Below, one piece after another: positions 45,938 to 53,943 of a DNA stretch of 64,000 nucleotides (within the stretch, counting starts at the first letter, position 1; each line of letters begins with the position of its first letter). Position numbers and translations under genes: made by a program. Below the pieces are notes generated by a model that searched no databases, had not been told where the DNA came from, and worked only from the letters and a program-made list of their open reading frames with translations. Source of the stretch: Synechococcus sp. NOUM97013 (GTDB lineage: Bacteria > Cyanobacteriota > Cyanobacteriia > PCC-6307 > Cyanobiaceae). The stretch spans positions 930,001 through 994,000 of the forward strand of contig NZ_CP047941.1 of the NCBI RefSeq assembly GCF_014279815.1. Reading direction: 5' to 3'.

Positions 45938-46153
45938 ATGGCTCTTGAACAGCTAAAGGCGTTTCTGGTGCGCATGCAGGACGATCCCGATCTCAAGGCT
46001 CGTGTGTTGGCGGCTGCGACTGCCGATGATGTGGCCAAAATTGCGACTGGTTTGGGTTATGAGTTTGCCGGCGACGAGTTGCTTCGCTTCTCCGGGCAGA
46101 AGGTGGGGCGTGTCACCGTCTCCAAGCAGGAAACGCCCGGTGAATACAACTAA
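45938..46153 (+). CDS. Nif11-family leader-like protein
   Basis: 71 aa. MALEQLKAFLVRMQDDPDLK / ARVLAAATADDVAKIATGLG / YEFAGDELLRFSGQK is a textbook Nif11 domain. The tail VTVSKQETPGEYN lacks a Cys-rich core. Nif11 domains serve as leader peptides of RiPPs and as free small proteins; no lanthionine synthetase lies in the window. Confidence 0.92.
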   Translation: MALEQLKAFLVRMQDDPDLKARVLAAATADDVAKIATGLGYEFAGDELLRFSGQKVGRVTVSKQETPGEYN

Positions 46154-46204
46154 TGTTGTATGCCTCATTAGCGCTAGAGCTTTGACCCTTCGCTTGAGGT
46201 GCGG

Positions 46205-46474
46205 ATGAAGCGTCTTCCAGGCCGCAGTCGGCCTCGGTGGCTTCAGCAGCTGCTTGGATTGGGTGTGTTGGTGATCGCGACAATATGGATGATCACCTTG
46301 ATCCCTCTTCTTTTGGTGGTGGGATTGATTGCTGCAGTTCTGTTGATCCCTGTCCTGCGGCAGATGCGTAAGGAGATTGATCGGTTAGAGCGAAGTCAGC
46401 GTGGTGACCCAGAACCACCACATGATGTCACTCCTTGGCATCGACGCGCTTGGAATCGATGGCAAAACCGATAA
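46205..46474 (+). CDS. Membrane protein, 89 aa
   Basis: From ATG 46205: a basic head RSRPRWLQQLL, one long hydrophobic stretch of two helices (LGLGVLVIATIWMITLIPLL; LVVGLIAAVLLIPVLRQM), then a charged tail ERSQRGDPEPPHDVTPWHRR. Function unknown. It follows the Nif11 gene after about 50 bases on the same strand. Confidence 0.7.
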   Translation: MKRLPGRSRPRWLQQLLGLGVLVIATIWMITLIPLLLVVGLIAAVLLIPVLRQMRKEIDRLERSQRGDPEPPHDVTPWHRRAWNRWQNR

Positions 46475-46566
46475 AGGCTTGGTTGAAGCTTAGGCATGAC
46501 TGAAGTAATCCCAATTTTATGAATCGTTTTTGTCTGCCATTGATGCAAGCCGCTGCTATCGATTGA

Positions 46567-46740
46567 TTGTATTTCTCCGGTCCTCCAACATCAGAAGAGC
46601 AGCTCAAGGCACTCCAAGAAGCCTTCAAGACTGATGGAGCTCTTAAGGAGAAGCTCAAAGCAGCGACTGATCCTGATGCCGTATTGACAATTGCCAAGCC
46701 TGCTTCAATCACCCCAAAAAGACCATCAATCAGCCTTTAA
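46567..46740 (+). pseudogene. Degenerating Nif11-family gene
   Basis: The plus strand reads TSEEQLKALQEAFKTDGALK / EKLKAATDPDAVLTIAKPAS before ending in RPSISL. The first 40 residues are a clear Nif11 domain, close to the usual MSEEQLKAF-type start, but ACA stands where ATG is expected. At the usual AKEAGF-type turn it departs into unrelated residues; a one-base shift near 46720 would continue as DHQSAF. Only a TTG at 46567 could start it. I read this as a decaying copy, though a short 57-residue product is possible. Confidence 0.62.
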
Positions 46741-46834
46741 TGCCTGGCACTATCGCCCGTACTTAGTGGTTTTTTGTGCCGATTATCCATACAGGTTGAA
46801 GCTGCTTTTTTTAATCGAAAATTGAAATAAAGCT

Positions 46835-47920
46835 CTATTTTATCCATGGGTATTCTGAAAGAACGCGTCGCAGAGAACACAGCATGGCAATCACATCGTG
46901 CTGTCCGATTCTTCGATTGCTACCCGCGTCCTGTGGGTGTCCCATCCAATTCCCGAAGGTCCGAACCTGGTGCATGCAACTCAGTAGCCAGGGGTCCATT
47001 CCTAAGAGTCTGAGTTGTTGGATCCCTTGATTCAGCCCGCGTAGCTCATGATCACCATGGCATCGCAAGTTATGGCTGACCAATCGTTCCAGCAGTCGTC
47101 GTGCGTGCATCCCGAGTGAGATGGGCGAGAACTCATCGCTTTCGAGCAGCCGCAGAAGTTCGCTGAGATCAGGTGTGATTCGTAGTGGTTGCAGGCTTTC
47201 ATCGTCAAGGAGTCCCCTAAGCAGCCGACGGAGTTGTTCAAGGCTCGCCATGTCATTGGGGCGTTCAATCAGTGTGTGATGGGGATCCTGCCTTTGAATG
47301 GCACAGTCTATGGTTTGACCCAGCGGTCGCATCACGGCATCTTCAGCGTCGAACAGGATCAAGCGGTGCAGTTCGGGCAGATGTCGGAAGCCCTGGCGGC
47401 AAAGCTCCAGCAATCTGGAGTAATCGCGCTTTTCCTCATGGCTGGTCGGGTGCAGGCCAAATAACGGAGCAGCGACGGTGTGGCAACGAATGCCCTGCAT
47501 CGGCAGGATCGCCAGCAGTGAAAACAGGCGGTTGAAGGCATCCCATGGTTTGTTGGCCTGAGGACCTGCTTCTAAACCTGCAGCGACGACAGCCACCCGT
47601 TGAAAATGGCTGCTGGTCCTTCGACCGTCTTTGTTGGTTGCCACTGGATGCAGCTTCAGCGGTTGGCTGACCCAGCTGTTCAGCAGGCTTCCGCTGAGGT
47701 CCACAGCTTTGGGGATGCTCTCAAGCTGTAGGCCAAAACTGCTCTGCAGCTCCATCATCGAGCTGTTGTGATGGCTCTCCTCATCCAGGTCAGTGGCCGA
47801 GATCGCGAGCAGATCCACATCCAGACCCATCTCGGGAAATAAGCCCGCCCTCAGTTCCAGATTGCGTGCGCCGTTGCTCGTTTCCAGATCAAACGCATTG
47901 AGGAACATGTGCGGAAGCAA
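46835..47920 (-). CDS. Uncharacterised protein with DUF4145/HEPN-like C-terminus
   Basis: 361 aa. Residues ~15-220 form an alpha/beta region (DVDLLAISATDLDEESHHNS; FSLLAILPMQGIRCHTVAAP; FRHLPELHRLILFDAEDAVM) that reads like a macro-type fold, judged from strand/helix order only. Residues ~265-355 match the DUF4145/HEPN pattern: ISLGMHARRLLERLVSHNLR, then VRTFGNWMGHPQDAG with an R-x(4)-N-x(3)-H motif. Such proteins may bind nucleotides or cut RNA. It is divergent from the 95-residue gene. Confidence 0.6.
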   Translation of the reverse strand: MLPHMFLNAFDLETSNGARNLELRAGLFPEMGLDVDLLAISATDLDEESHHNSSMMELQSSFGLQLESIPKAVDLSGSLLNSWVSQPLKLHPVATNKDGRRTSSHFQRVAVVAAGLEAGPQANKPWDAFNRLFSLLAILPMQGIRCHTVAAPLFGLHPTSHEEKRDYSRLLELCRQGFRHLPELHRLILFDAEDAVMRPLGQTIDCAIQRQDPHHTLIERPNDMASLEQLRRLLRGLLDDESLQPLRITPDLSELLRLLESDEFSPISLGMHARRLLERLVSHNLRCHGDHELRGLNQGIQQLRLLGMDPWLLSCMHQVRTFGNWMGHPQDAGSNRRIGQHDVIAMLCSLRRVLSEYPWIK

Positions 47921-47963
47921 CCACCCGATGATCTTCGGTCAGACCGCGTTGATCCGATGCAGG

Positions 47964-48251
47964 ATGGTTGCAGTCATCCATGCAGCGTCGCTGCCGCGAG
48001 ATCCCTTGGATTCCATCGATCCTCTTCTGCAAGCAGCTTCCATTGCGGATGCAATCGAGCTTTTGTCAGACCAACTCACCCCGGCTGTGATCCGTGCAGC
48101 GCGATCGGATGCCAAGGGTCGCGCTGAGCTGGATCGGATCGAATATGCGCTTGGAACGATTGGCAAGGCGTTAATCCTCACTGATTACACCATCGATGAG
48201 GAGAAGGACATGGACAAACTCCAGGCGTTCCGGGAATCGCAGCAACGTTGA
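47964..48251 (+). CDS. Hypothetical helical protein, 95 aa
   Basis: From ATG 47964: MVAVIHAASLPRDPLDSIDP, LQAASIADAIELLSDQLTPA, VIRAARSDAKGRAELDRIEY and TIDEEKDMDKLQAFRESQQR. Almost wholly helical. The reading frame stays open upstream to 47793, overlapping the divergent gene, but the good composition begins at this ATG. Function unknown. Confidence 0.66.
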   Translation: MVAVIHAASLPRDPLDSIDPLLQAASIADAIELLSDQLTPAVIRAARSDAKGRAELDRIEYALGTIGKALILTDYTIDEEKDMDKLQAFRESQQR

Positions 48252-48360
48252 TCAAGTCGCGTCCGTGACGTCTCAGGGTTGATGACAGCGACGCCTTGTT
48301 GGGTTGTGCTGGCCCTCAGCGGAGAACACCCATACCCTGAAAAACCTTGCTTCGGGTCTT

Positions 48361-48885
48361 ATGGCAGTCCTGGGACGACAGGCCATTTTGAGCGCGATTG
48401 ATCGTGGTGCGATCACGATTTCGCCTTTTGATCCAGCAAAGGTAGGCCCCGCTTCGGTTGATCTCACCCTGGCCAACAGCTTTCGGGTGTTCCGGAAGGT
48501 TCATGAAGTGGTCGATGTGGACGAGGACACCGATTACCGCTCATTTACCGACAAGGTTGATGTGAAGGATGGCGATCACATTCTGATCATGCCCGGGGAG
48601 ACGATTCTTGGAATCACTCAGGAGCGCCTACGCCTCAGCCCGGGTCTTTGTGGATGGTTAGAAGGACGGAGTCGTTTTGCTCGGCTCGGCTTGATGGTTC
48701 ATATCAGTGCACCATTCATGGGCCCTGGCATTGATAGCCAGCAAGTGCTCGAAATGAGCAATTTCGGGCCTGCCCCGTTGGCTGTGCATCCCGGTACGGC
48801 GATCTGTCAGTTCATCTTTCAGACGCTGGATGGAGAAGAGCACTACCAGGGCCGTTTTGCCGGTCAAAGCCAGGAGAGCTTCTGA
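48361..48885 (+). CDS. dcd: dCTP deaminase-like protein
   Basis: 174 aa from ATG 48361. AILSAIDRGAITISPFDPAK, GPASVDLTLANSFRVFR, MPGETILGITQERLRLSPGL and WLEGRSRFARLGLMVHISAP (the SR-x-x-R-x-G core of Dcd/dUTPase) are present; SQQVLEMSNFGP supplies the catalytic Glu position. The family turns dCTP to dUTP; the ARLGL and VLEMSN details vary from E. coli Dcd, so dUTPase or dual activity is possible. Confidence 0.88.
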   Translation: MAVLGRQAILSAIDRGAITISPFDPAKVGPASVDLTLANSFRVFRKVHEVVDVDEDTDYRSFTDKVDVKDGDHILIMPGETILGITQERLRLSPGLCGWLEGRSRFARLGLMVHISAPFMGPGIDSQQVLEMSNFGPAPLAVHPGTAICQFIFQTLDGEEHYQGRFAGQSQESF

Positions 48886-48897
48886 TCGGATGTGGTG

Positions 48898-49425
48898 TTA
48901 ATTCGCCACACCGCAGGCGACACGGGCACCGCCACCGCCAAGCGACGGTGTATCGCTGTAGGTGTCGCCCCCGGCATGCACAATCAGCGCATGACCTGAG
49001 AGGTCTGCGGTGTTAAGTCGAGGTGCAACGACATCGGTACGTGTGACGCCATCTGCATCCACGATCAACCGGCTTAAATCACCGCGATGTCCTTCGCCGA
49101 ACGGGCCCTGGTGTGTATTGGTCTGATCGGGATCCCAGTGGCCAAGGGCTGCGAGCCCTGCAATAGCGATCCCTTCATCATTCCGAGCGATTTCGCATGA
49201 TTCACCCGCATGCAGATGGAATCCATGCTCCCCTTCGCGCAAGCCTTGAAGTGAGGGTCTGATCACCAAGCCGTCGGGTCCGTCCTCTGCCTGAATGGTT
49301 CCGATCGACTCGCCGATGCCTTGATTGCTGATGCTGTTCATCGTGATTGTGATGTTGTTCGCCATGGCGGCACTAGGCCACAGCAAAAGGCAGCACAGGG
49401 ATAGGAGGGGGACGAGTCGATGCAT
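48898..49425 (-). CDS. sodC: Cu,Zn superoxide dismutase
   Basis: 175 aa. Signal peptide MHRLVPLLSLCCLLLWPSAA. Metal-site residues are in EGEHGFHLHAGESCEI (two Cu His), ALGHWDP and GPFGEGHRGDLSRLIVD (bridging and Zn His/Asp) and GHALIVHAGGDTYSD (last Cu His); the disulfide partner is in ARVACGVA. It works outside the cytoplasm, turning superoxide to peroxide. Confidence 0.93.
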   Translation of the reverse strand: MHRLVPLLSLCCLLLWPSAAMANNITITMNSISNQGIGESIGTIQAEDGPDGLVIRPSLQGLREGEHGFHLHAGESCEIARNDEGIAIAGLAALGHWDPDQTNTHQGPFGEGHRGDLSRLIVDADGVTRTDVVAPRLNTADLSGHALIVHAGGDTYSDTPSLGGGGARVACGVAN

Positions 49426-49638
49426 TCGGCGCTGATCAAGTTCAAGCATTCTGAAGTGACCAAAGCATGGGTGTGACCCTGCGTGCTTAAAGCTGCCTGT
49501 GTTGTTCCGTGTGTGTGGACGTTGGTTGGTTGAGCTGCATTCCTCCCATCATTCCGTTCAAAGCCTTTGCATCTCGGTTGAACAGATTATTGTCCTTGAC
49601 ATTGCTGGACAATGAACCTGTAGCTCTCACGATCGGTC

Positions 49639-49878
49639 ATGCGAATTGCTGACTTCCTGTATCGAAAGTTCGGACTCAATATTTATAAAGCTGCTCCAAA
49701 CTTGCGTGCTCAACCACTTGAGCAAGATGCGCCTCCACGCTCTCAAAAGAGTGCCGAGGAGCCTGAAGTACCCAGCCAACTAGCAGTCTCGTCCTCCGAG
49801 GTCATTCATATCGGTCCGCGTGGTGGTCGTTACAAAGTTGACTCCAAAGGTCGCAAGGTCTATCTCAAGGCCAGCTGA
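49639..49878 (+). CDS. Small protein with PBCV-type basic adaptor motif
   Basis: 79 aa. A start RIADFLYRKFGLNIYKAAPN, a Pro/Ser-rich linker, and a C-terminal EVIHIGPRGGRYKVDSKGRK then VYLKAS. The GPRGGRY-x(3)-S/N-G-R-K-x-Y end matches the basic adaptor domain named from chlorovirus PBCV-1 proteins, thought to anchor to or act as a small binding module. It has no effector domain here. Confidence 0.75.
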   Translation: MRIADFLYRKFGLNIYKAAPNLRAQPLEQDAPPRSQKSAEEPEVPSQLAVSSSEVIHIGPRGGRYKVDSKGRKVYLKAS

Positions 49879-49986
49879 AGCGGATGTTTTGGCTCTTGAC
49901 CGCTGCATGTTGCGATCGGACTGTTGAAGTCCTGGTTTGAATGCGCAGCGGCCTGCGTCACAATCATTTGAGTTCTGACAGGCAAG

Positions 49987-50271
49987 ATGCAGGCGATTTT
50001 TAATGGAACGGTTCTCGCCGAGAGCGATGACATCGTGGTCGTGGATGGGAATCCGTATTTCCCTCGCGAAGCAATGCGCGCGGAGTTTTTTCGTGCGTCC
50101 TCGCACTCCACAGTTTGTGGCTGGAAAGGTGAGGCTCGCTACTGGGATGTGGTGGTGGAAGGTCAAGAGCTTCCCAATGTGGTTTGGAGTTACGACTCCC
50201 CGAAGCCTGATGCTGAGCGCATCCGTGAGCGGTTCGCCTTCTACCGCGGCCGGGGAATTGTGGTGAATTGA
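49987..50271 (+). CDS. DUF427 protein
   Basis: 94 aa. AIFNGTVLAESDDIVVVDGN, YFPREAMRAEFFRASSHSTV and CGWKGEARYWDVVVEGQELP with VVWSYDSPKPDAERIRERFA are the DUF427 blocks, including the CxWKG-x-A-x-Y/W motif. A small all-beta fold; function unknown. Confidence 0.92.
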   Translation: MQAIFNGTVLAESDDIVVVDGNPYFPREAMRAEFFRASSHSTVCGWKGEARYWDVVVEGQELPNVVWSYDSPKPDAERIRERFAFYRGRGIVVN

Positions 50272-50275
50272 GCCT

Positions 50276-50476
50276 TCAGCGATTGCGGCTTCGCCGGTTG
50301 GCCTTCCGGGTGCCGCCATATTGGTAACCCGGTTGGGACTTCAGCTTCGGCCAGCATTCAGGGCAAACCATCAACCACGTCTTCAGCCTTTGCGTTCGCA
50401 CGCGGTAGTGCAACGGCCCTGAAGTCCTACAGAGCTCACAGTCGATTGTTTGGTGACTGATGTCATGTTTTGGCAT
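50276..50476 (-). CDS. Small zinc-ribbon-like protein
   Basis: 66 aa from ATG 50476. A CELC pair (near 13-16) and a CPEC pair (near 38-41) about 22 residues apart form a zinc ribbon, with LHYRVRTQRLKTWLMVCPEC between, and a basic tail GTRKANRRSRNR. A nucleic-acid role is likely. It is convergent with the DUF427 gene, five bases from its stop. Confidence 0.68.
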   Translation of the reverse strand: MPKHDISHQTIDCELCRTSGPLHYRVRTQRLKTWLMVCPECWPKLKSQPGYQYGGTRKANRRSRNR

Positions 50477-50496
50477 GGCTCGACGTTTGTCTCCAC

Positions 50497-51006
50497 TCAG
50501 CGTCCGAGAGCTGCATCCCGCCATGGATACCGCCCATGTCTGAGGAGACATTCTCGGTTGCGACGTGCCACATCTGCCGTCGCCTGATCCACCCATTGCT
50601 CCATCAGCGGGATGACGCGTTCCACGCGGATCAGGCACTCCGCATGCAGCTGGGGCATCAGCCAGAACTGACGCCGTGCCTTCAGGGGTTCTTGCTGCAG
50701 CCAGCCTTTCTTCAGGGCAAGGTCACTCAACTGTTGTGCGCGTGCATCACCGTTGAAGGCCTGCGCTTCATCTCGCCAGATCTGACGAGAAAACTGATCC
50801 AGAAGCAAGACCAGTGCCAGGGCTGACTCGAAATGATCTTCCCAATGTTTGAGACCGCCCGACTGTGCTGTTTCGGACAAGGCCCCAAAGCGATGACGCA
50901 GCTGCAAGTCCCGTGCATCGCTCCGCCGGAACCATTGCCATGGTTTTGACTCGTTGAACCAGAAGTTGAGGATCTCTCTGGACTGATTGCTGTTGTCAGC
51001 TGGCAT
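50497..51006 (-). CDS. DUF924 protein
   Basis: 169 aa from ATG 51006. REILNFWFNESKPWQWFRRS, LALVLLLDQFSRQIWRDEAQ and ARRQFWLMPQLHAECLIRVE are DUF924 blocks (a TPR-like helical repeat family). It stops at RYPWRDAALGR, where relatives usually add a few residues more (a Ser-Thr-Pro-Glu end), so the C-terminus looks slightly shortened. Function unknown. It overlaps the next gene's end. Confidence 0.87.
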   Translation of the reverse strand: MPADNSNQSREILNFWFNESKPWQWFRRSDARDLQLRHRFGALSETAQSGGLKHWEDHFESALALVLLLDQFSRQIWRDEAQAFNGDARAQQLSDLALKKGWLQQEPLKARRQFWLMPQLHAECLIRVERVIPLMEQWVDQATADVARRNRECLLRHGRYPWRDAALGR

Positions 51007-51319
51007 CACGCACACGCTTGACGGCCAGACCGGCTTCAGTCGCTGTCACCGCAGCAAGCGCGATTAAGCCGAGCAGACCAACCCATTGGTTGCGCGTCTC
51101 AAGAGCTGTAGCAGCATTTTGGCCGAGGACGGCGCCTGCAAGGAACCACGTTGTGGCAAGCACGGACGTGATCCAGTACGCCTTCCAACGGCGTTGGTAC
51201 AGATACCCGGCACCGAGACCCGGGATCACGTTCAAGACCACAGCCACCCAGCCGGCGGAGGACGCTAAGACCTGCTTTTTGGTGGGTTGGGCAGAAGTCT
51301 CTGGTGCGGAAGGCGTCAT
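50996..51319 (-). CDS. Small membrane protein, 107 aa
   Basis: A polar head TPSAPETSAQPTKKQVLASS and three hydrophobic stretches: AGWVAVVLNVIPGLGAGYLY, YWITSVLATTWFLAGAVLG and LLGLIALAAVTATEAGLAV. The VIPGLGAGYLYQRRW turn resembles the DUF/TM2-type pattern of small membrane proteins. It overlaps the DUF924 gene at one end and the 40-residue gene at the other (ATGA), so the three form one operon. Confidence 0.75.
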   Translation of the reverse strand: MTPSAPETSAQPTKKQVLASSAGWVAVVLNVIPGLGAGYLYQRRWKAYWITSVLATTWFLAGAVLGQNAATALETRNQWVGLLGLIALAAVTATEAGLAVKRVRDAS

Positions 51320-51438
51320 GCGTTTTTCTGACTTGCGGCGTAGGCCACGGCACCACCGGCAACCAGGGTCAGAAGACCGGTGCTCAACAGAAAACCGGTC
51401 AACATGATCAGCCCCAGGAAGGAGCCCAACAACGACAT
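51316..51438 (-). CDS. Small membrane protein, 40 aa
   Basis: From ATG 51438: MSLLGSFLGLIMLTGFLLST and GLLTLVAGGAVAYAASQKNA. Almost wholly hydrophobic, two short helices. An ATG at 51465 (MKSKLLRVK) is an alternative start. It overlaps the next gene by four bases (ATGA). Confidence 0.6.
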   Translation of the reverse strand: MSLLGSFLGLIMLTGFLLSTGLLTLVAGGAVAYAASQKNA

Positions 51439-51613
51439 TTTCACCCGCAGTAATTTGGATTTCATCAGCATCACCAGCAAAAGCAGCACGGTGGCTTTCA
51501 GGCCTGCGATCTTGGCTGCACTGATCGGACAGAACGGAATGAGTGGTGGAAGCATGGGTGCGTTGCTGCGCAGGGGTGCGACGCTGTCACTCTGACGTTT
51601 CCAACGTTCTCCT

Positions 51614-52015
51614 GTGGATCAGCGTGGTCAAGAGCTGTTGAATCGGATTTCGCGTGGGCTGTTTTCACTTCTGCTGCTGAGTTCGCTTTGGCTGGGTTTC
51701 AAAGCTGAGCCCGTGGCGGCGGCATGGATCTGTGACGGTGATCGACTCACCGCAGAAACGATTCATCTGGGCCGTGATGCGATCGGCACAACCATGGAAC
51801 CGATTCCCAACATCAGCGATGGCACTTCACCCGGTGATTTGATTCTGCTCACTTGGCGCGGTATGACGCTCCAGTTACCGCGTACGAACAACGCAGGGGT
51901 TCCCAGCTACACCGATGGACGTTGGTGGTGGCAGGTGGAGGATCTGGACCACCCCGATTTCCGCCAGAGGCGATCGACCATCACGCAGTACAAATGCGAA
52001 GCAGAGCCATCCTGA
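51614..52015 (+). CDS. Secreted hypothetical protein
   Basis: 133 aa, GTG start. A hydrophobic signal segment (LFSLLLLSSLWLGFKAEPVA, cleavage near AA-A) precedes WICDGDRLTAETIHLGRDAI, strand-rich middle TSPGDLILLTWRGMTLQLPR and a WWWQVEDLDHPDFRQRRSTI end. Two Cys (WICDG, YKCEA) may bond. Periplasmic location likely; function unknown. Confidence 0.75.
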   Translation: MDQRGQELLNRISRGLFSLLLLSSLWLGFKAEPVAAAWICDGDRLTAETIHLGRDAIGTTMEPIPNISDGTSPGDLILLTWRGMTLQLPRTNNAGVPSYTDGRWWWQVEDLDHPDFRQRRSTITQYKCEAEPS

Positions 52016-52022
52016 TCGTTGG

Positions 52023-52121
52023 TCAGGCTGCGGATGCCAACCCTTGAAGCAGCATGTATTCATAGGCCGCTGCGGCAAGCAGCAACACACCAATCACACC
52101 GATCAGCACGCGACCATCCAT
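52023..52121 (-). CDS. Single-span membrane microprotein, 32 aa
   Basis: MDGRVLIGVIGVLLLAAAAY then EYMLLQGLASAA: one clear transmembrane helix with a short acidic/aromatic tail. No strong ribosome site, but codon use and hydrophobic pattern fit a real microprotein like others in this genome. It is convergent with the secreted protein gene. Confidence 0.5.
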   Translation of the reverse strand: MDGRVLIGVIGVLLLAAAAYEYMLLQGLASAA

Positions 52122-52188
52122 GACGTCGACGGCTCTCAGCCGCAAAGTGATTGCATCAGCAAGCTAGTCGCGATCACTGCTGTTGGCT

Positions 52189-53334
52189 TCAGGCGTTGTT
52201 GCGTTTTCGACGTTGCTCCTCTTCTTCAAACCGATCGGTTTCTTCAAGGATCCAACCGTCATCCCTCATCATTGAGTTGATGACCTGATCGCGGTAGTCA
52301 ACCTCAAGTGCGCCGTTGTTGCCAAAAGCTGCCATCACCTTGTGGCGATCGCTGATGATTTCTTCACGGAACAGCTCGTAGAGATCTGGGTTTTCGATGA
52401 GTACAGGGTCTGGCTTGCCATCCATCCGCCACAGCCATCGGTAGAAGAACGGTTTGTGCTTCGCCTTCATCTGCACGACACGCATGAGCTCGCTGGTTGA
52501 CAGCAGATCACAGCGAGTTTGTGTGTCCCAGATCTCTTCGTTACTGAGCATTCCTGCTGCATGTTTGCAGTGATCGAAGAGGGCTTTGATGGTCTGCTGG
52601 GGTGTGAGCTTGAAGGACAGGGATTCAGGATCAATACCCTCTTGCACCAGATACACCATCCGGTTGAGGGCGTCTTTGCTGAATGTGCCCGTCAAGGCAT
52701 AAACAGCTGCGGCCTTGCGGATGTCCCAGAACCAGCCGGGATTGTCGCGGCAGGCAGTGGCGATCAGGTCGTCAAATGCGTTCTGGGCATCTGCGCTGAT
52801 GTGGATGGATAAAGCCTGGATTGCTGCAGCGAATGCATCCTCCAATTTTTGAGAAAAGTGTTGTTGATAGGTCTGGTAAGTGGAACTACTGCGCCATTCC
52901 TCTGCAGTGCTGCTCCATTGCGGCGGAGGCTCTGGGCACCGGTACATCTGAAAGCGTTCCTTGCCCTCCAGACTCCAGTTGTAAGCCCTCAGGTCTTCGG
53001 CATTCACTCCTTCCACAAGGTGAAAATCAACGTCCTGGCCAGACGTCACGAGACGCACAACCGCGAGTGTGCTTTGTGGAGGGTCGATGGTGTCGATGGC
53101 GATCACGCCTCTCCCCTCGCTCGACAGTTCAATGAAGCGTCCGTCGTTGCGGTGGCTGAAACTATGCAAGCAGTTCCCTTGCGCGCGTTCGCTTCGAAGT
53201 TTCTTGGTGATCGGATCAATGCTGGTGGTGTATGACCCGATCGGAGCGCCCTGAATGCCGTTGGGTCTCCAGGCGCTTTCATCATCCCGGCAGATGAACA
53301 CAACGCGGTTGTCGATCTGCTGGCTCAAGGTCAT
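52189..53334 (-). CDS. Uncharacterised protein, 381 aa
   Basis: A strand-rich first half (MTLSQQIDNRVVFICRDDES; DVDFHLVEGVNAEDLRAYNW) and a helical second half (EDAFAAAIQALSIHISADAQ; PQQTIKALFDHCKHAAGMLS), ending in a Glu/Arg-rich tail RFEEEEQRRKRNNA. No membrane segment or signal. No family recognised. Confidence 0.7.
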   Translation of the reverse strand: MTLSQQIDNRVVFICRDDESAWRPNGIQGAPIGSYTTSIDPITKKLRSERAQGNCLHSFSHRNDGRFIELSSEGRGVIAIDTIDPPQSTLAVVRLVTSGQDVDFHLVEGVNAEDLRAYNWSLEGKERFQMYRCPEPPPQWSSTAEEWRSSSTYQTYQQHFSQKLEDAFAAAIQALSIHISADAQNAFDDLIATACRDNPGWFWDIRKAAAVYALTGTFSKDALNRMVYLVQEGIDPESLSFKLTPQQTIKALFDHCKHAAGMLSNEEIWDTQTRCDLLSTSELMRVVQMKAKHKPFFYRWLWRMDGKPDPVLIENPDLYELFREEIISDRHKVMAAFGNNGALEVDYRDQVINSMMRDDGWILEETDRFEEEEQRRKRNNA

Positions 53335-53446
53335 CGTTCCGGGGGCTCAATCATGACTGTCTGTGCTGCCCCTGAATGATGTGCTCAATCCTTTACTGAT
53401 CTCGGGGATGAGATTCTCTGCTCGGTCAGAGTCAGCCTGCACTCAG

Positions 53447-53581
53447 TCAGGCGTGCTTCAAATGCTCCATTCTAATCTTCACATTGTCAAGATTCTCTGT
53501 AGGTGTTTCTTCTTGCCCGGAAAGAAAAGCGCCAATTACAGCAATTGAAAACAGAATAATCAAGAGAAATAAATATTTCAT
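53447..53581 (-). CDS. Membrane or secreted microprotein, 44 aa
   Basis: MKYLFLLIILFSIAVIGAFL begins with a Lys and a long hydrophobic helix that works as signal anchor, then SGQEETPTENLDNVKIRMEH and LKHA, an acidic and polar tail. AT-rich DNA. Start is well placed, though the ribosome site is weak. No family recognised. Confidence 0.55.
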   Translation of the reverse strand: MKYLFLLIILFSIAVIGAFLSGQEETPTENLDNVKIRMEHLKHA

Positions 53582-53766
53582 GGATTGGATTTGGTTGGTT
53601 GATATTCGGATGTGCCTGGGCGATGATTTTCTCGGAATGCATATGCAATTAGAAAACCACGCCTAAACGGGTATTTCCTTAGACATGAAGTGTGGCTTGA
53701 TTGCAAAAAGTTGCTTCTAGTGAGATGATTGATTGGTGATTTAAATTTAATCAGGATTCGATTCAT

Positions 53767-53928
53767 TCATGACTCTTCTGTTTTTTCGGGGGCTTCGTCC
53801 ACGCGGCAGAGCCATTCAGGCAAAGGCTTTCCATCCTTGTCTTTGCAGTCCTTAATGCTGTCAACATTGACGTTGCAACCTACAACGATGACGGACAAGA
53901 TGAGAATGGATGAGATTCGCCGGGCCAT
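53767..53928 (-). CDS. Small lipoprotein-like protein, 53 aa
   Basis: MARRISSILILSVIVVGCNV has the Arg-rich head, hydrophobic core and V-V-G-C lipobox of a lipoprotein signal, so Cys18 would be the lipid-anchored first mature residue. The mature part is short (NVDSIKDCKDKDGKPLPEWL / CRVDEAPEKTEES) and has two more Cys that could bond. Outer or plasma membrane anchored; function unknown. Confidence 0.6.
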   Translation of the reverse strand: MARRISSILILSVIVVGCNVNVDSIKDCKDKDGKPLPEWLCRVDEAPEKTEES

Positions 53929-53943
53929 GGGTTTATCTGCATT

